45,346 bases of DNA from an uncultured Verrucomicrobia subdivision 3 bacterium (lineage in GTDB: Bacteria > Verrucomicrobiota > Verrucomicrobiia > Limisphaerales > UBA11358), in the NCBI GenBank assembly GCA_903889895.1, contig CAISYZ010000135.1:1-45346 (forward strand), in the 5' to 3' direction. Both the position numbers and the translations under genes were made by a program. The notes under the pieces are model-generated. The model did not search any database. It saw only the letters and a program-made list of their open reading frames with translations, and was not told the DNA's origin. Of this stretch, positions 25,601 to 33,841 are shown one piece after another. Each line of letters opens with the position of its first letter. Position 1 is the first letter of the stretch.

Positions 25601-26891
25601 TGACGAAGGAAGAATTGAGAGTGCTCATGTCGTGCTCGTCTCCCACAAGAAGAACGGTGTCGAGATGGAGAAGATGACCTCGAAGCTGGTTCCCTACCTC
25701 GAGAAAGCCGACATTCAGCAGTATGCTTGGAAAATTCCAAAAGGCGAAAAACCACCGGAGACAGGAGTCTATTGGGTGAAGACCCCGACCTCGCATGATG
25801 TGGTCTTCCGCAACAATGCCGAGATTCACTACAGCGGAAACGATGGCTCCTTCTCCGGCACCGCCGGTGTCATTCGCAACAAGCTAGATGGCTCAACCGA
25901 ACTTGCCCTTTTCGAGGGAACTGAAATCGGCGCGCATGGCGTGAAACTCTCGACCCCCGCCGGAAGCGAACTCGGCATTGGCGCTACCTTTAATAATGCC
26001 GTGGTAATCTCTGGAACATTCATGGCGCCGAAGGAAGCGCCGTTTTCGATAGAAGCGCCGCAGATAGCGGGAGCCACGCTCTATGTGGATGGAGCCAAGC
26101 ACGGGGCGAGAGTGAAGGATGGTGTGCTCACGACGACGCTGCCCGTGGGCCAGCACTCATGGGAGCTGACATCGGGATTGCCGACCCCGATTTGTTCGGA
26201 AATTGTGCGAACGGAAGTTTTCAGCGGCGGTGTCAAGGTGGTCTTCACGCCGGTTGCTGGAGCCGATCACTACCGGATGGAGACCAGTGCCAATGGTGGC
26301 AAGATTTGGCAGTCGGCAGGCGAAGGCACATCGAGTCCACTGGAGATCAAGGGACTTACCAATGGAACGAAGATCCATGTGCGCGTGATCGCCGCCAATG
26401 CGCAGAAGGAGAGTGCTCCCGGCAACGAATATCCGGTCTATGTCAGCGACAAACCTCCTGTAGCTCCAGATGGTCTTGACTTGGTGCTGGCCAAAGACCG
26501 GATTGATTTGACTTGGGGCGAGATTTTAGGCGTGTCGGAATACCGGCTCTATCGTCGTCCGCTCGGAGAAACGGCTTGGAAACAAATCTATTCCGGTTCG
26601 GCTCGTTCCTTTGCCGACCTGGACGCCAAAGGGTCAATCCCTCCAGTAGAGTTGCCAGGACGCGCTGACAACGCCCTCAATGATGATCGCGGGACCGTTT
26701 ATGAATACGCGGTGGCCGCCGTGAATGGGAACGGCGAGGGCGAGAAAAGCGCGGTGGAGAATTCCGATCCAACCGGTTGGCGCAACTGGTGGCCTGCCGG
26801 AGAAGAACGGCGATTCAAGCGGCAGACCGGTTATTGGTTGCCGCCTTATGTCGCGCCGGAAGCCGTGCCTCCGCTGCGCTATCCGAAATGA
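22644..26891 (+). CDS. Very large secreted heparinase-like protein with C-terminal fibronectin type III domains, putative lyase
   Basis: I prefer the ATG at 22644, since ATGs at 22629 and 22632 lie inside the predicted -10 box. The protein has 1415 residues. An Arg-rich start and the hydrophobic LLCFLFSAVTVFQAAAADP make a signal peptide. Residues about 25-300 are beta-rich, a helical middle part follows (about 450-720: SLMAYPLGANVGIDAIGHRN, CCISGTPNIASDG, WAYFDSSIPANTS), then a beta part with HGIILRSGVGTPEELSIH, RWGWNGENSSGVLYFFANG and HERENTGDHDNDD. This order (beta-sandwich, toroid, beta barrel) is like PL8/PL12/PL21-type lyases but the family is not recognisable. Two fibronectin type III domains occupy about 1183-1270 and 1275-1375. 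It is first in its operon. Confidence 0.55.
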   Translation: MQANSVPPRHQRAFARRLQLKTLLCFLFSAVTVFQAAAADPIYVRIYPAEGSLRFELKDEIASPVYSWPRTLLTYPVDFSHVRVTPSQLTLQNEAAGRTEAFQLSEIKTTKDGLLVFAKVSFFSDLPPGAKRSFVLGVGKTETATTTMPETTHDGLIEINGGDLKVRLPASCSTIPADGCPSPILGLNAGSGWCGGGHIVSPANPVQSLETHCTESGPLFRTYLLTYRFANGGTYAATVRIVKGYPFVNLAEKISGLALGDQVAVELDWSGFSPTKRMPLNRGWLCPPEGLGIDEPVIIPGIIEDPHWNPHANTVEDPAKEMIFRLAAFQGNGNRDAVPAISFWEEKAGGQELGFFVPDAKSWDDHQYMVWQPTTLLQVRFRHAGGLLTASYPLADGKRETGITLHSVAQGEKVIADFRNSYEEAAGNDQKAFIDNGASDYRDLEMRFVLWIRSWYGGLSLDKVKDWVLTPPDGNEPAPVSAVESEPENRIKIDSASELVDKVFHSSLMAYPLGANVGIDAIGHRNIRPFVRYYLEYGSQLKPEQRRRLDALLLLSAYVNNDDDLAPSRCCISGTPNIASDGFSVASELSVLFPKHPLFAEWADQFEKRQQLMGCFYTRSEVKAYDSLGGRWCESLGGYNWAYFDSSIPANTSLELVDGKNRFANPWVAQRGRWMYDELTAPVYNPNPYWRQNRFGFNQKGTMPPPSPWKPGIALISTNGFERQYPAHGAHGTGTSLPVPAVVPILAETLRNYDPMTAEHLFWATAQRTSPEYEGKGNYWFDVGTNGIAPNNGTDPHLKSSKYTGHGIILRSGVGTPEELSIHLDQADQGPNYRWGWNGENSSGVLYFFANGQPWSGHERENTGDHDNDDATGTTTFAVVKDGEYRSIGNNVLEHPLYNLGVAQFGEITARKDLKPYSWPVYKSRSIMLVGTDYFILCDDAVGDMRFSWFTMKDLPFPKLVFLNPLGARADHWSEVTTAISKGVIRDEGRIESAHVVLVSHKKNGVEMEKMTSKLVPYLEKADIQQYAWKIPKGEKPPETGVYWVKTPTSHDVVFRNNAEIHYSGNDGSFSGTAGVIRNKLDGSTELALFEGTEIGAHGVKLSTPAGSELGIGATFNNAVVISGTFMAPKEAPFSIEAPQIAGATLYVDGAKHGARVKDGVLTTTLPVGQHSWELTSGLPTPICSEIVRTEVFSGGVKVVFTPVAGADHYRMETSANGGKIWQSAGEGTSSPLEIKGLTNGTKIHVRVIAANAQKESAPGNEYPVYVSDKPPVAPDGLDLVLAKDRIDLTWGEILGVSEYRLYRRPLGETAWKQIYSGSARSFADLDAKGSIPPVELPGRADNALNDDRGTVYEYAVAAVNGNGEGEKSAVENSDPTGWRNWWPAGEERRFKRQTGYWLPPYVAPEAVPPLRYPK

Positions 26892-26942
26892 ATCATCGCA
26901 ATCAATCACAATTCTTATTCAATCATCATCAAACCTGCTCGT

Positions 26943-28631
26943 ATGAATTCTCTATTCAAAAAAAGTTGCGCTTGCGTCCTGCTTGTCTTCGCATCGGTCG
27001 GTCGGTCTGGTGTTGCTGTGAAGGCGGCGGAATTATCCAACTCCACGTCTGATGCCATCCGCCTCGAATCCAATGCCAAGTCCGCCGGTCGGCCGTTGGC
27101 GCATTTCTGGAGTGAATGTGTTGGTTCGGGCCACGCGAGCCTGGGGTTGCGCGCCAGTTGGCTCGAACAGTTGAAACTGGTTCACGACCAATGCGGTTTC
27201 CGCTATGTGCGCTTTCATGGTCTGTTTTCCGACGACATGTTCGTCTATCACGAGACCACGAACGGCCTGCCATTCTATAACTGGCAATATGTTGATGATC
27301 TGTTTGACCGGATGCTGGCCATCGGCGTGCGCCCGTTTGTGGAGTTGAGTTTCTGTCCGAAGCAACTGGCCTCCGGCACCAACACCGGCTTTTGGTGGCG
27401 GGCGAACACCTCGCCGCCGAAAAACAACGCCAAATGGGCCGCGCTGGTCACGGCCTTCGTTCGGCATTGCGAGAATCGCTATGGCGTGGAGGAAGTGCGT
27501 TCCTGGTATTTTGAAGTCTGGAACGAACCGGATCTGAATTTCTTCTGGCACGGAACGCGCAGCCAGTATTTTGAACTCTACAAAACCACCGCGCAGGCCA
27601 TCAAAGCGGTGGATGCCCGACTGCGTGTCGGTGGTCCCGCCACGAGCAATTTTGTGCCGGACGACCGTTTCGACGGCGAACGGCTGGAGAGATCCAAAGT
27701 TGCCGGTTTAATCACGCCGGCGGATTCTGAAAAATTTCCCTGGCATCCGGTTTGGGTCGCCCAGTTTCTCGATTATTGCGAGCGGGAAAAGCTCCCGGTT
27801 GATTTCGTCTCCACACACCCGTATCCGACCGATTGGGCGCTGGACGAAGCCGGCGCGCAACACCGGCTCACCCGCCAGGTGGAGGCCACGGCCCGGGATT
27901 TGAAACTGCTGCGCTCGATCATTGACCACAGTGCCTTTCCGCACGCCGAAATTCAACTCACCGAATGGAGTTCCAGTCCCTCGCCGCGCGATTTTTCGCA
28001 TGACTGCCTGCCGGCGGCGACGTTCGTGGTGCAGGCGAATCTGGAGTCCATTGGCCTCGCGGATTCGCTGTCTTACTGGACGTTCTCGGATGTTTTTGAA
28101 GAGGGCGGAGCGGGCGACACGATTTTCCACGGCGGCTTCGGACTGGTGAATTACCAGAGCATCGTCAAGCCGACCTTTCATGCCTACCAGTTTCTGAACG
28201 AACTGGGCGACGAAATCCTGGCGCAAACCAATGGCGCGATTGTCACGCGACATCGTGACAGTGGCAAGCTCACGGCGCTGGTCTGGCATTATCCCTCGGA
28301 AATGAAAATCGCACCGCCGCAAACCGACTCGCTGAAGGCGGCGGAAGCCGTGATGGCCATCGGCTCTCCGGCCGCTTTAAAGCTGGTTCTGACCGGGTTG
28401 CCCGCCGGAGCAGCGATGGAATTGCAAACGCTGGATCAAACCCACGGCAACGCCGTTGCCGCCTGGGAAGCGATGGGCAGTCCCGAACCGCCCACGCGCG
28501 AACAGGCTGCCGAATTGCGAAAAAAGGCCATGGCCTTGAAGCGGGAAAGGCTGCACGCCGATGGCGCCGGCCGGTTGGTTTTGGATCAACCGATTGAACC
28601 GTGGAGCCTGGTTCTGGTTCAGCAGCAATAA
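26943..28631 (+). CDS. Secreted GH39-type glycosidase, beta-xylosidase-like
   Basis: A 562-residue exported protein with a signal peptide (MNSLFKKSCACVLLVFASVGRSG). The GH39 barrel is well supported: FWSECVGSGHASLGLRASWL, CGFRYVRFHGLFSDDM, YNWQYVDDLFDRML and SWYFEVWNEPDLNFFW, with acid/base Glu195, DFVSTHPYPTDW, and IQLTEWSSSP with nucleophile Glu341, then LSYWTFSDVFEEGG. The FRYVRFHG, YVDDLFD and VWNEP elements are exactly those of GH39 beta-xylosidases; alpha-L-iduronidase, alpha-L-arabinosidase and other activities also occur in the family. It follows the large lyase-like gene by 51 bp and is followed 5 bp later by a GH2 gene, so co-transcription is likely. Confidence 0.87.
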   Translation: MNSLFKKSCACVLLVFASVGRSGVAVKAAELSNSTSDAIRLESNAKSAGRPLAHFWSECVGSGHASLGLRASWLEQLKLVHDQCGFRYVRFHGLFSDDMFVYHETTNGLPFYNWQYVDDLFDRMLAIGVRPFVELSFCPKQLASGTNTGFWWRANTSPPKNNAKWAALVTAFVRHCENRYGVEEVRSWYFEVWNEPDLNFFWHGTRSQYFELYKTTAQAIKAVDARLRVGGPATSNFVPDDRFDGERLERSKVAGLITPADSEKFPWHPVWVAQFLDYCEREKLPVDFVSTHPYPTDWALDEAGAQHRLTRQVEATARDLKLLRSIIDHSAFPHAEIQLTEWSSSPSPRDFSHDCLPAATFVVQANLESIGLADSLSYWTFSDVFEEGGAGDTIFHGGFGLVNYQSIVKPTFHAYQFLNELGDEILAQTNGAIVTRHRDSGKLTALVWHYPSEMKIAPPQTDSLKAAEAVMAIGSPAALKLVLTGLPAGAAMELQTLDQTHGNAVAAWEAMGSPEPPTREQAAELRKKAMALKRERLHADGAGRLVLDQPIEPWSLVLVQQQ

Positions 28632-28636
28632 AACCC

Positions 28637-31600
28637 ATGAAACACACATTCAAAAGTCTTGCGCATTTTCCATCCGCTGTTTGGTCTTTTTGTGCGCGGC
28701 TGGTCTTTATTCTCTTCTGCTCATCATTTCCCTTGCTGGCGGCATCGGATCTGGAACCGCTTGTGAACCTTTCCACGGCGGATTTTGACACGCCGGTTCC
28801 CGCCGTCAAAAGTATTCTTCCTTTGGCGGGCGAGTGGCGCATGAAGTTGGATCCGACGAGCAACGAGGGCGTGGCCCAGAAATGGTATAGTCATACAATT
28901 TCAGGAGACACCGCCAGTCTGCCTGGGACAATCAATTACGAGAATCACCGCACTGCGGCCGCAACGGTGCCATTAAGCCCGCCCGGATCGTCAATCGGTT
29001 TGGGGAATTTCCAGCCGCTTTATGAATATCGCGGAGCCGTGTGGTATCAGCGGGACATCGAGATTCCGACCGATTGGGTGGGTAAGCATATCGAACTATT
29101 CATGGAGTCCTGCATGTGGGAAACCTACGTCTGGGTGGACGACCAATTTATTGGAACCGTCAACAGTCTAGCTACGCCCCATCGGTATGACTTGACCAAG
29201 GCGCTGAAACCGGGCGTAAAACAACGGATCACCATAGCCGTGGATAATTCTAATTTGCCTAACGCGATGTCAGGACTCGCCGGTCAAATCAAAGATCAAA
29301 AATCCGCCGACGCCACCGCTCAGGAGATGATGGAGTTTTTCAATGAAGGCAGCGTCACGGGAAGCACCGCCCGTAAGCTCAAATACGATATTACCGGACA
29401 TCAGGTTTGGGCCATGATGTGGAATGGAATCTTGGGCCGCTTTGAACTTCGCGCTGAAGATCAGTTGCGGATCACCCAGGCTGATGTTTTTCCGCTGGCG
29501 GGAACCAACGGCATCAAATTGAAACTTGAACTGGCGAACGATTCCGGTTTAACCGGTGACACCAAAGTTAGCTTTACCTGTAAACTACGCGGCACCGGTC
29601 AATCCGAGGAAACCCGGATGGAAGGAACCATCCATCTATCGGAAGAGAAGCGCCAGTTGGTGGAATTAAATCTAGCGTCCAATCGTCCGCTCTTGAGTTG
29701 GGACGATGAAAATCCCCGCGTTTATGATGCCGTGCTTGAGTTGTCGCAAGCTGGCAAAGCAAGCTTCGGCGAGTATCGGATGGCTTTCGGTTTGCGGGAG
29801 CTGGGTCGCCAGGATAATCATTTTACCGTGAATGGCCGGAAGGTCTTCATGCGTGGCACGGTGGAGAATTTAATTTTTCCCCTCACCGGATACGCCCCTG
29901 TGGATCCTGAAACCTGGCAGAGGTTGATGGCGACGGTGAAGGCCTACGGTTTGAACTTTATTCGTTTTCATACCTGCACTCCGCCGGCGGCGGCATTCGA
30001 TGCTGCAGATGAGGCTGGCGTCTATTTGCAAGTGGAACTGCCGATGCTCACCCGTCCGCCCGCCGGGGCAAAATCGAGGGAGATCAACGACCCGGCCAGC
30101 AAGGCATTCATCTTCGACGAGTTTCGCCGCATCCTTGCGACTTATGGGAATCATCCCTCGTTCTTCGGAATGACCATGGGCAACGAACAATTCGATAATA
30201 ACCAAGCGTTCCGCGCCGGCTTGGTGAAGCAGGCGCAGAAACTGGATTTCCGACATTTTTACGCTGAAAGCAGCGGTGGTCCCACTCACTGGCCTGCGGG
30301 TTCCACCACCAACGGTGTGGTGAGTGATTACTTCGTTACCGCGCACCCAGTCTCTGGCACTGAACCGCTCACCGGGATTGTGTGGAGCGGGCGCAGGGTG
30401 ATTGATTCCTCCCGCTTCAACACCACCTTGCCGAATACCACCTATGACTATTCAGCTTCACTCGTTGGTCTGGAGAAACCTCTGATGACTCATGAGGTCG
30501 GGCAGTGGGCGACATTCCCCGATATGCGCGAAATCACTCGCTATCACGGTGCCACCCGTCCTTTTAATTTTGACATCATCCGCCAGCGTCTTCGGGATAA
30601 TGACTTACTCGAATTCGCCGCCGATTTTACCCGCGCCTCCGGCAGACTTGCTTTTGTGCTTTATAAGGAGGAGGTGGAATCGGCGCTACGCACCCCGGGT
30701 TTGGCTGGGTTTCAGTTGTTGCAGCTCAATGATTATCCAGGACAGGGCACATCAACAGTTGGTTTGCTGAATTCTTTGTGGGAATCCAAGGGACTGACCA
30801 CGCCCCGGGAATTTCGCACCTTCTGCGGCCCAGTAGTGCCTTTGGCGCGGCTCTCCAAACGGACATGGACAACTGCGGAAACCCTCACGGCCACCGTGGA
30901 TCTGGCGAATTACGGTGCTGCGGAAGTAAACGCTCCGGCCAAGTGGTCTGTGATTGATGATGCTGGTCGCATCCAAGCGATGGGGGAATTGCCGGCCAAG
31001 CCTGCTGCTGCTGGCGGTTTATGCACGATTGGGGAGCTTTCCATTCCGCTGGATAAAATTCCTGCGCCGACAAAGGTCACCTTGCGCATTGGAGTCGGTG
31101 ACCGAGAGCCGAACAGTTGGGATTTGTGGGTTTACCCTCCCAATCTCCCCGAAGATCCACCCGTTGGTGTCACCTTGGCCACCGAGTGGAACGAACAAAC
31201 CAAGGCATTGCTTCGGTCGGGGCATAAAGTGTTGCTGGCTGTGGATCCGGCATCGTTGCCTCCGCTCGTCAACTCGAATCCCATCGTTCATGATGTCGGT
31301 AAGAGTTCCAGTTCGCGCGAGGGTCAGTTGAACATTCCTATTCCAGGCAACTTCACACCGGTATTCTGGAATCCGGTGATGAAACACCAACAACTTGCCC
31401 AGACAATGGGGCTGCTTTGTGATCCGGCAAATCCCGCCTTGGCACAATTTCCGACCGATTTCCATAGCGATTGGCAATGGTGGGATCCGGTCATGTCCAG
31501 CGCAGTCATCTGCGTGAACCCGCTGCCCAAGGCCTTGCGCCCCATCGTGTGGGTGATTGATAATTTCCGCGACAACCAGCGGCTGGCCATGGTGTTTGAA

Positions 31601-31798
31601 GTCAAGGTTGGAGAAGGCCGGTTATTAGTCTGTTCCTCGGATATAACCAAGAATATCGAGTCTCGTCCTGTAGCGCGCCAACTTCGCTACAGCTTGCTTC
31701 AATACATGTCCAGCAGGCTTTTCAATCCAGATGTTCCCGCCTCGGAAGAAGATTTGGACAAGGTGTTGTTAGCCAATCCGAATCCTGGATCGAAATGA
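28637..31798 (+). CDS. Secreted GH2 glycoside hydrolase
   Basis: Start at the ATG at 28637 (1053 residues), which opens a signal peptide ending in FPLLAAS. The N-terminal sugar-binding jelly roll (YRGAVWYQRDIEIPTDW, FMESCMWETYVWVDDQFIG), the immunoglobulin-like domain and the TIM barrel of GH2 follow in order. NHFTVNGRKVFMRGTVEN opens the barrel, GLNFIRFHTCTPP comes next, then TMGNEQFDN with acid/base Glu517 and LMTHEVGQW with nucleophile Glu620. GH2 covers galactosidases, glucuronidases, mannosidases and others; the exact specificity is not visible. Its first 140 bp, including upstream ataaaaccc, are closely duplicated in the gene at 31828, with 50 bp identical, so the two signal-peptide regions share a recent origin. 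Confidence 0.85.
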   Translation: MKHTFKSLAHFPSAVWSFCARLVFILFCSSFPLLAASDLEPLVNLSTADFDTPVPAVKSILPLAGEWRMKLDPTSNEGVAQKWYSHTISGDTASLPGTINYENHRTAAATVPLSPPGSSIGLGNFQPLYEYRGAVWYQRDIEIPTDWVGKHIELFMESCMWETYVWVDDQFIGTVNSLATPHRYDLTKALKPGVKQRITIAVDNSNLPNAMSGLAGQIKDQKSADATAQEMMEFFNEGSVTGSTARKLKYDITGHQVWAMMWNGILGRFELRAEDQLRITQADVFPLAGTNGIKLKLELANDSGLTGDTKVSFTCKLRGTGQSEETRMEGTIHLSEEKRQLVELNLASNRPLLSWDDENPRVYDAVLELSQAGKASFGEYRMAFGLRELGRQDNHFTVNGRKVFMRGTVENLIFPLTGYAPVDPETWQRLMATVKAYGLNFIRFHTCTPPAAAFDAADEAGVYLQVELPMLTRPPAGAKSREINDPASKAFIFDEFRRILATYGNHPSFFGMTMGNEQFDNNQAFRAGLVKQAQKLDFRHFYAESSGGPTHWPAGSTTNGVVSDYFVTAHPVSGTEPLTGIVWSGRRVIDSSRFNTTLPNTTYDYSASLVGLEKPLMTHEVGQWATFPDMREITRYHGATRPFNFDIIRQRLRDNDLLEFAADFTRASGRLAFVLYKEEVESALRTPGLAGFQLLQLNDYPGQGTSTVGLLNSLWESKGLTTPREFRTFCGPVVPLARLSKRTWTTAETLTATVDLANYGAAEVNAPAKWSVIDDAGRIQAMGELPAKPAAAGGLCTIGELSIPLDKIPAPTKVTLRIGVGDREPNSWDLWVYPPNLPEDPPVGVTLATEWNEQTKALLRSGHKVLLAVDPASLPPLVNSNPIVHDVGKSSSSREGQLNIPIPGNFTPVFWNPVMKHQQLAQTMGLLCDPANPALAQFPTDFHSDWQWWDPVMSSAVICVNPLPKALRPIVWVIDNFRDNQRLAMVFEVKVGEGRLLVCSSDITKNIESRPVARQLRYSLLQYMSSRLFNPDVPASEEDLDKVLLANPNPGSK
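28725..28774 (+). repeat. 50-bp exact repeat, copy 1 (signal peptide end of the GH2 gene)
   Basis: The 50 bases from catttcccttgctggc to gtgaacctttcc are identical to 31916-31965. Both copies encode the end of a signal peptide and the start of the mature protein (FPLLAASDLEPLVNLS). Weaker similarity continues upstream to the shared ataaaacccatgaa at the start codons. Confidence 0.95.
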
Positions 31799-31827
31799 AA
31801 ATCAATGAAATGAAGCGGATAAAACCC

Positions 31828-33804
31828 ATGAACCACACGTTCAAAAGTTTTGCGCCAGCCTCATCCACTTCCTGGTTGTTGTGTGCGATGCTGGCCTTGA
31901 TTTGTTTATGCTCTCCATTTCCCTTGCTGGCGGCATCGGATCTGGAACCGCTTGTGAACCTTTCCGTGGCGGGCACCGGACAGCACATTGCCGGCAACAC
32001 TGTAGCCGAGCGGCAACAGGCTTTATTGAAGTATTGTTCTGAATTAAAGCCCCGAACCAAAACGCCCAAGGAGACCATAGATATTTTCCTCGCACAGGTG
32101 CTGCTCAATCAGGATTCCGCCGGAGCCTACCGCCAGTGGGAGGCCGCAGCCAAGTTGACGTTCGATCAGGCCAGCCAGAAGTTGGGCGGGCGTCAGGGTG
32201 GCAATAATTACAAAGCCGTGTCACCTGCGGATGGTTTGGGCATGGAGCCGTTTGACGAGTTCGGGCTGGTTTATGCGTGGATGATTTGCCGGGATCGCGC
32301 CGATTTCCCCCCAAACATTGTCCGCTACACCCGTCAGTTGTTGGAACTTTGCCATCATCGCGAATGGAAAGGTTATGACGCGCTGAATTACCGTTTAATG
32401 ATGGATGGTTCCGGATTCATCGCCGCCGAACAATGGCCCGATTTGGTGGATGCGGATGGCCTGAATGCCGCCGGCATCAAGGTCGCCACTAAGAGTCGGT
32501 TGCTCGGATATTTTGATGACATCGTCCACCACAACTATCATGAGTATGGTGCCACCGCCTATGCGGGCGTGGATATGGGGTGCGTCAAAATGCTTGCGGA
32601 ATATGCCGGGGATGCGGAAGTCCGACACCGGGCGGAACTGACCTTGGATTGGATGCTGCTCAATGTGGCCTGCGCGTGGAATCAAGGTTACTTTGTGTCA
32701 CCAGCGGGACGCGCAAAATATTTGGGTGCCACCGTGACGTCGCCGGACGACCTTGATTCGGTCGGCGGCATTGGCTGGATTTATTTTGGCGCGTTGCGTC
32801 CGGTGATTCCCACGGCACCGTTCCACAGTTTTTGGTTTGCGTGCCCGGGACGATACCACCCGCCAGAGATTTTCAATGCTGTGGCGAATGACCGAAAAAC
32901 AGCCGTTGTTCATCTGGGGGTCTTCTCCAAGCCGCCCAAGCGGGAGGAGCGCATGACCATCTACCACACGCCGGGCTACAGCCTCGCCAGCGAGTGGAAT
33001 CCGATGGACGGGCCTCGCGATGCCGCCGCGAAAGAAAATCGTCGGCAGATGTTAAAATGGATTTCAGACAAGCCGTTCAGCACTTTCTCTCCGATGCAGG
33101 ATAATGTCACGCGCCCGTATGTCGCTGCGGACATGAACGCCGGGAAAGCCAATGCCTTCGGCTATGGTGAAAACCCCTATTCGCAAGTGCTCCAATGCCA
33201 GGGCACCTTGGTTGGCCTTACCGACGTGGACAGGGTTTACCCGCTTTACAAGCTATACGTTCCCTTCAGCACCACCGGCGCCATTCTTCGACGGGAGGAA
33301 AAGGACGGCTGGATTTTCTGTCATGGCGGCTCGGTGCTATTTGCCTTTCGGACCCTGAAGCCATCTCATTGGGAGCCGGCTTATCACGCCCAGGCTCCCG
33401 GACTTCAGGCCGATGTGCTCGTCAGCGCCGAACGCATCAACGGGTGGGTGCTGGAAACTAGTCCGGTGGCGGCGTATGCGGGCGGCAGTCCGGAGCAGGA
33501 GCTGTCGCGATTTATGGCGGCCAACTTGGACAAACCAAGGGTGCAGGATGTTCATCTGGAGGGAGCTCGCCCGCATTTTGAATACCAGTCGCTCAACGGA
33601 CACAAACTGGGGATCACCTTTTGTCCGCTGGGCGAAAAATATGCCGGCCAGCATCAGATTGACGGGCGGTCGGTTGACTACGCCGCCTGGCCGTTACTTT
33701 CCAATCCCTGGGTCTTCCAATCCATCAACGGCGACCGGTTGGAGATTCATCACGGCGAAAGTTCGCTGGTTTACAACTTCAAGGACTGGAGCAAACAACC
33801 ATAA
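31828..33804 (+). CDS. Secreted protein of unknown function, possible toroid-fold carbohydrate enzyme
   Basis: The ATG at 31828 starts a signal peptide homologous to that of the GH2 gene upstream (MNHTFKSF, ending FPLLAAS). The protein has 658 residues and I do not recognise its family. Residues about 80-350 have repeated helical segments with aromatic and acidic residues (GMEPFDEFGLVYAWMICRD, YDALNYRLMMDGSGFIAAEQW, DDIVHHNYHEYGATAYAG), as in alpha/alpha toroids. Residues about 400-650 are predicted beta-rich (TIYHTPGYSLASEWNP, RVYPLYKLYVPFSTTG, DGWIFCHGGSVLFAF). Such a layout is common to several lyase families, and the neighbours support a polysaccharide role. The gene follows GH2 with a 29-bp gap. 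Confidence 0.5.
   Translation: MNHTFKSFAPASSTSWLLCAMLALICLCSPFPLLAASDLEPLVNLSVAGTGQHIAGNTVAERQQALLKYCSELKPRTKTPKETIDIFLAQVLLNQDSAGAYRQWEAAAKLTFDQASQKLGGRQGGNNYKAVSPADGLGMEPFDEFGLVYAWMICRDRADFPPNIVRYTRQLLELCHHREWKGYDALNYRLMMDGSGFIAAEQWPDLVDADGLNAAGIKVATKSRLLGYFDDIVHHNYHEYGATAYAGVDMGCVKMLAEYAGDAEVRHRAELTLDWMLLNVACAWNQGYFVSPAGRAKYLGATVTSPDDLDSVGGIGWIYFGALRPVIPTAPFHSFWFACPGRYHPPEIFNAVANDRKTAVVHLGVFSKPPKREERMTIYHTPGYSLASEWNPMDGPRDAAAKENRRQMLKWISDKPFSTFSPMQDNVTRPYVAADMNAGKANAFGYGENPYSQVLQCQGTLVGLTDVDRVYPLYKLYVPFSTTGAILRREEKDGWIFCHGGSVLFAFRTLKPSHWEPAYHAQAPGLQADVLVSAERINGWVLETSPVAAYAGGSPEQELSRFMAANLDKPRVQDVHLEGARPHFEYQSLNGHKLGITFCPLGEKYAGQHQIDGRSVDYAAWPLLSNPWVFQSINGDRLEIHHGESSLVYNFKDWSKQP
31916..31965 (+). 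repeat. 50-bp exact repeat, copy 2 (signal peptide end of the unknown secreted gene)
   Basis: Identical over all 50 bases to 28725-28774, in the same reading frame relative to its gene and at the same distance, within a few codons, from the start codon. The sequences diverge sharply afterwards (STADFD versus SVAGTG). Confidence 0.95.
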
Positions 33805-33841
33805 AACCAGGCGGTGAACGCCCCCCCAGACTCGAAAAATC

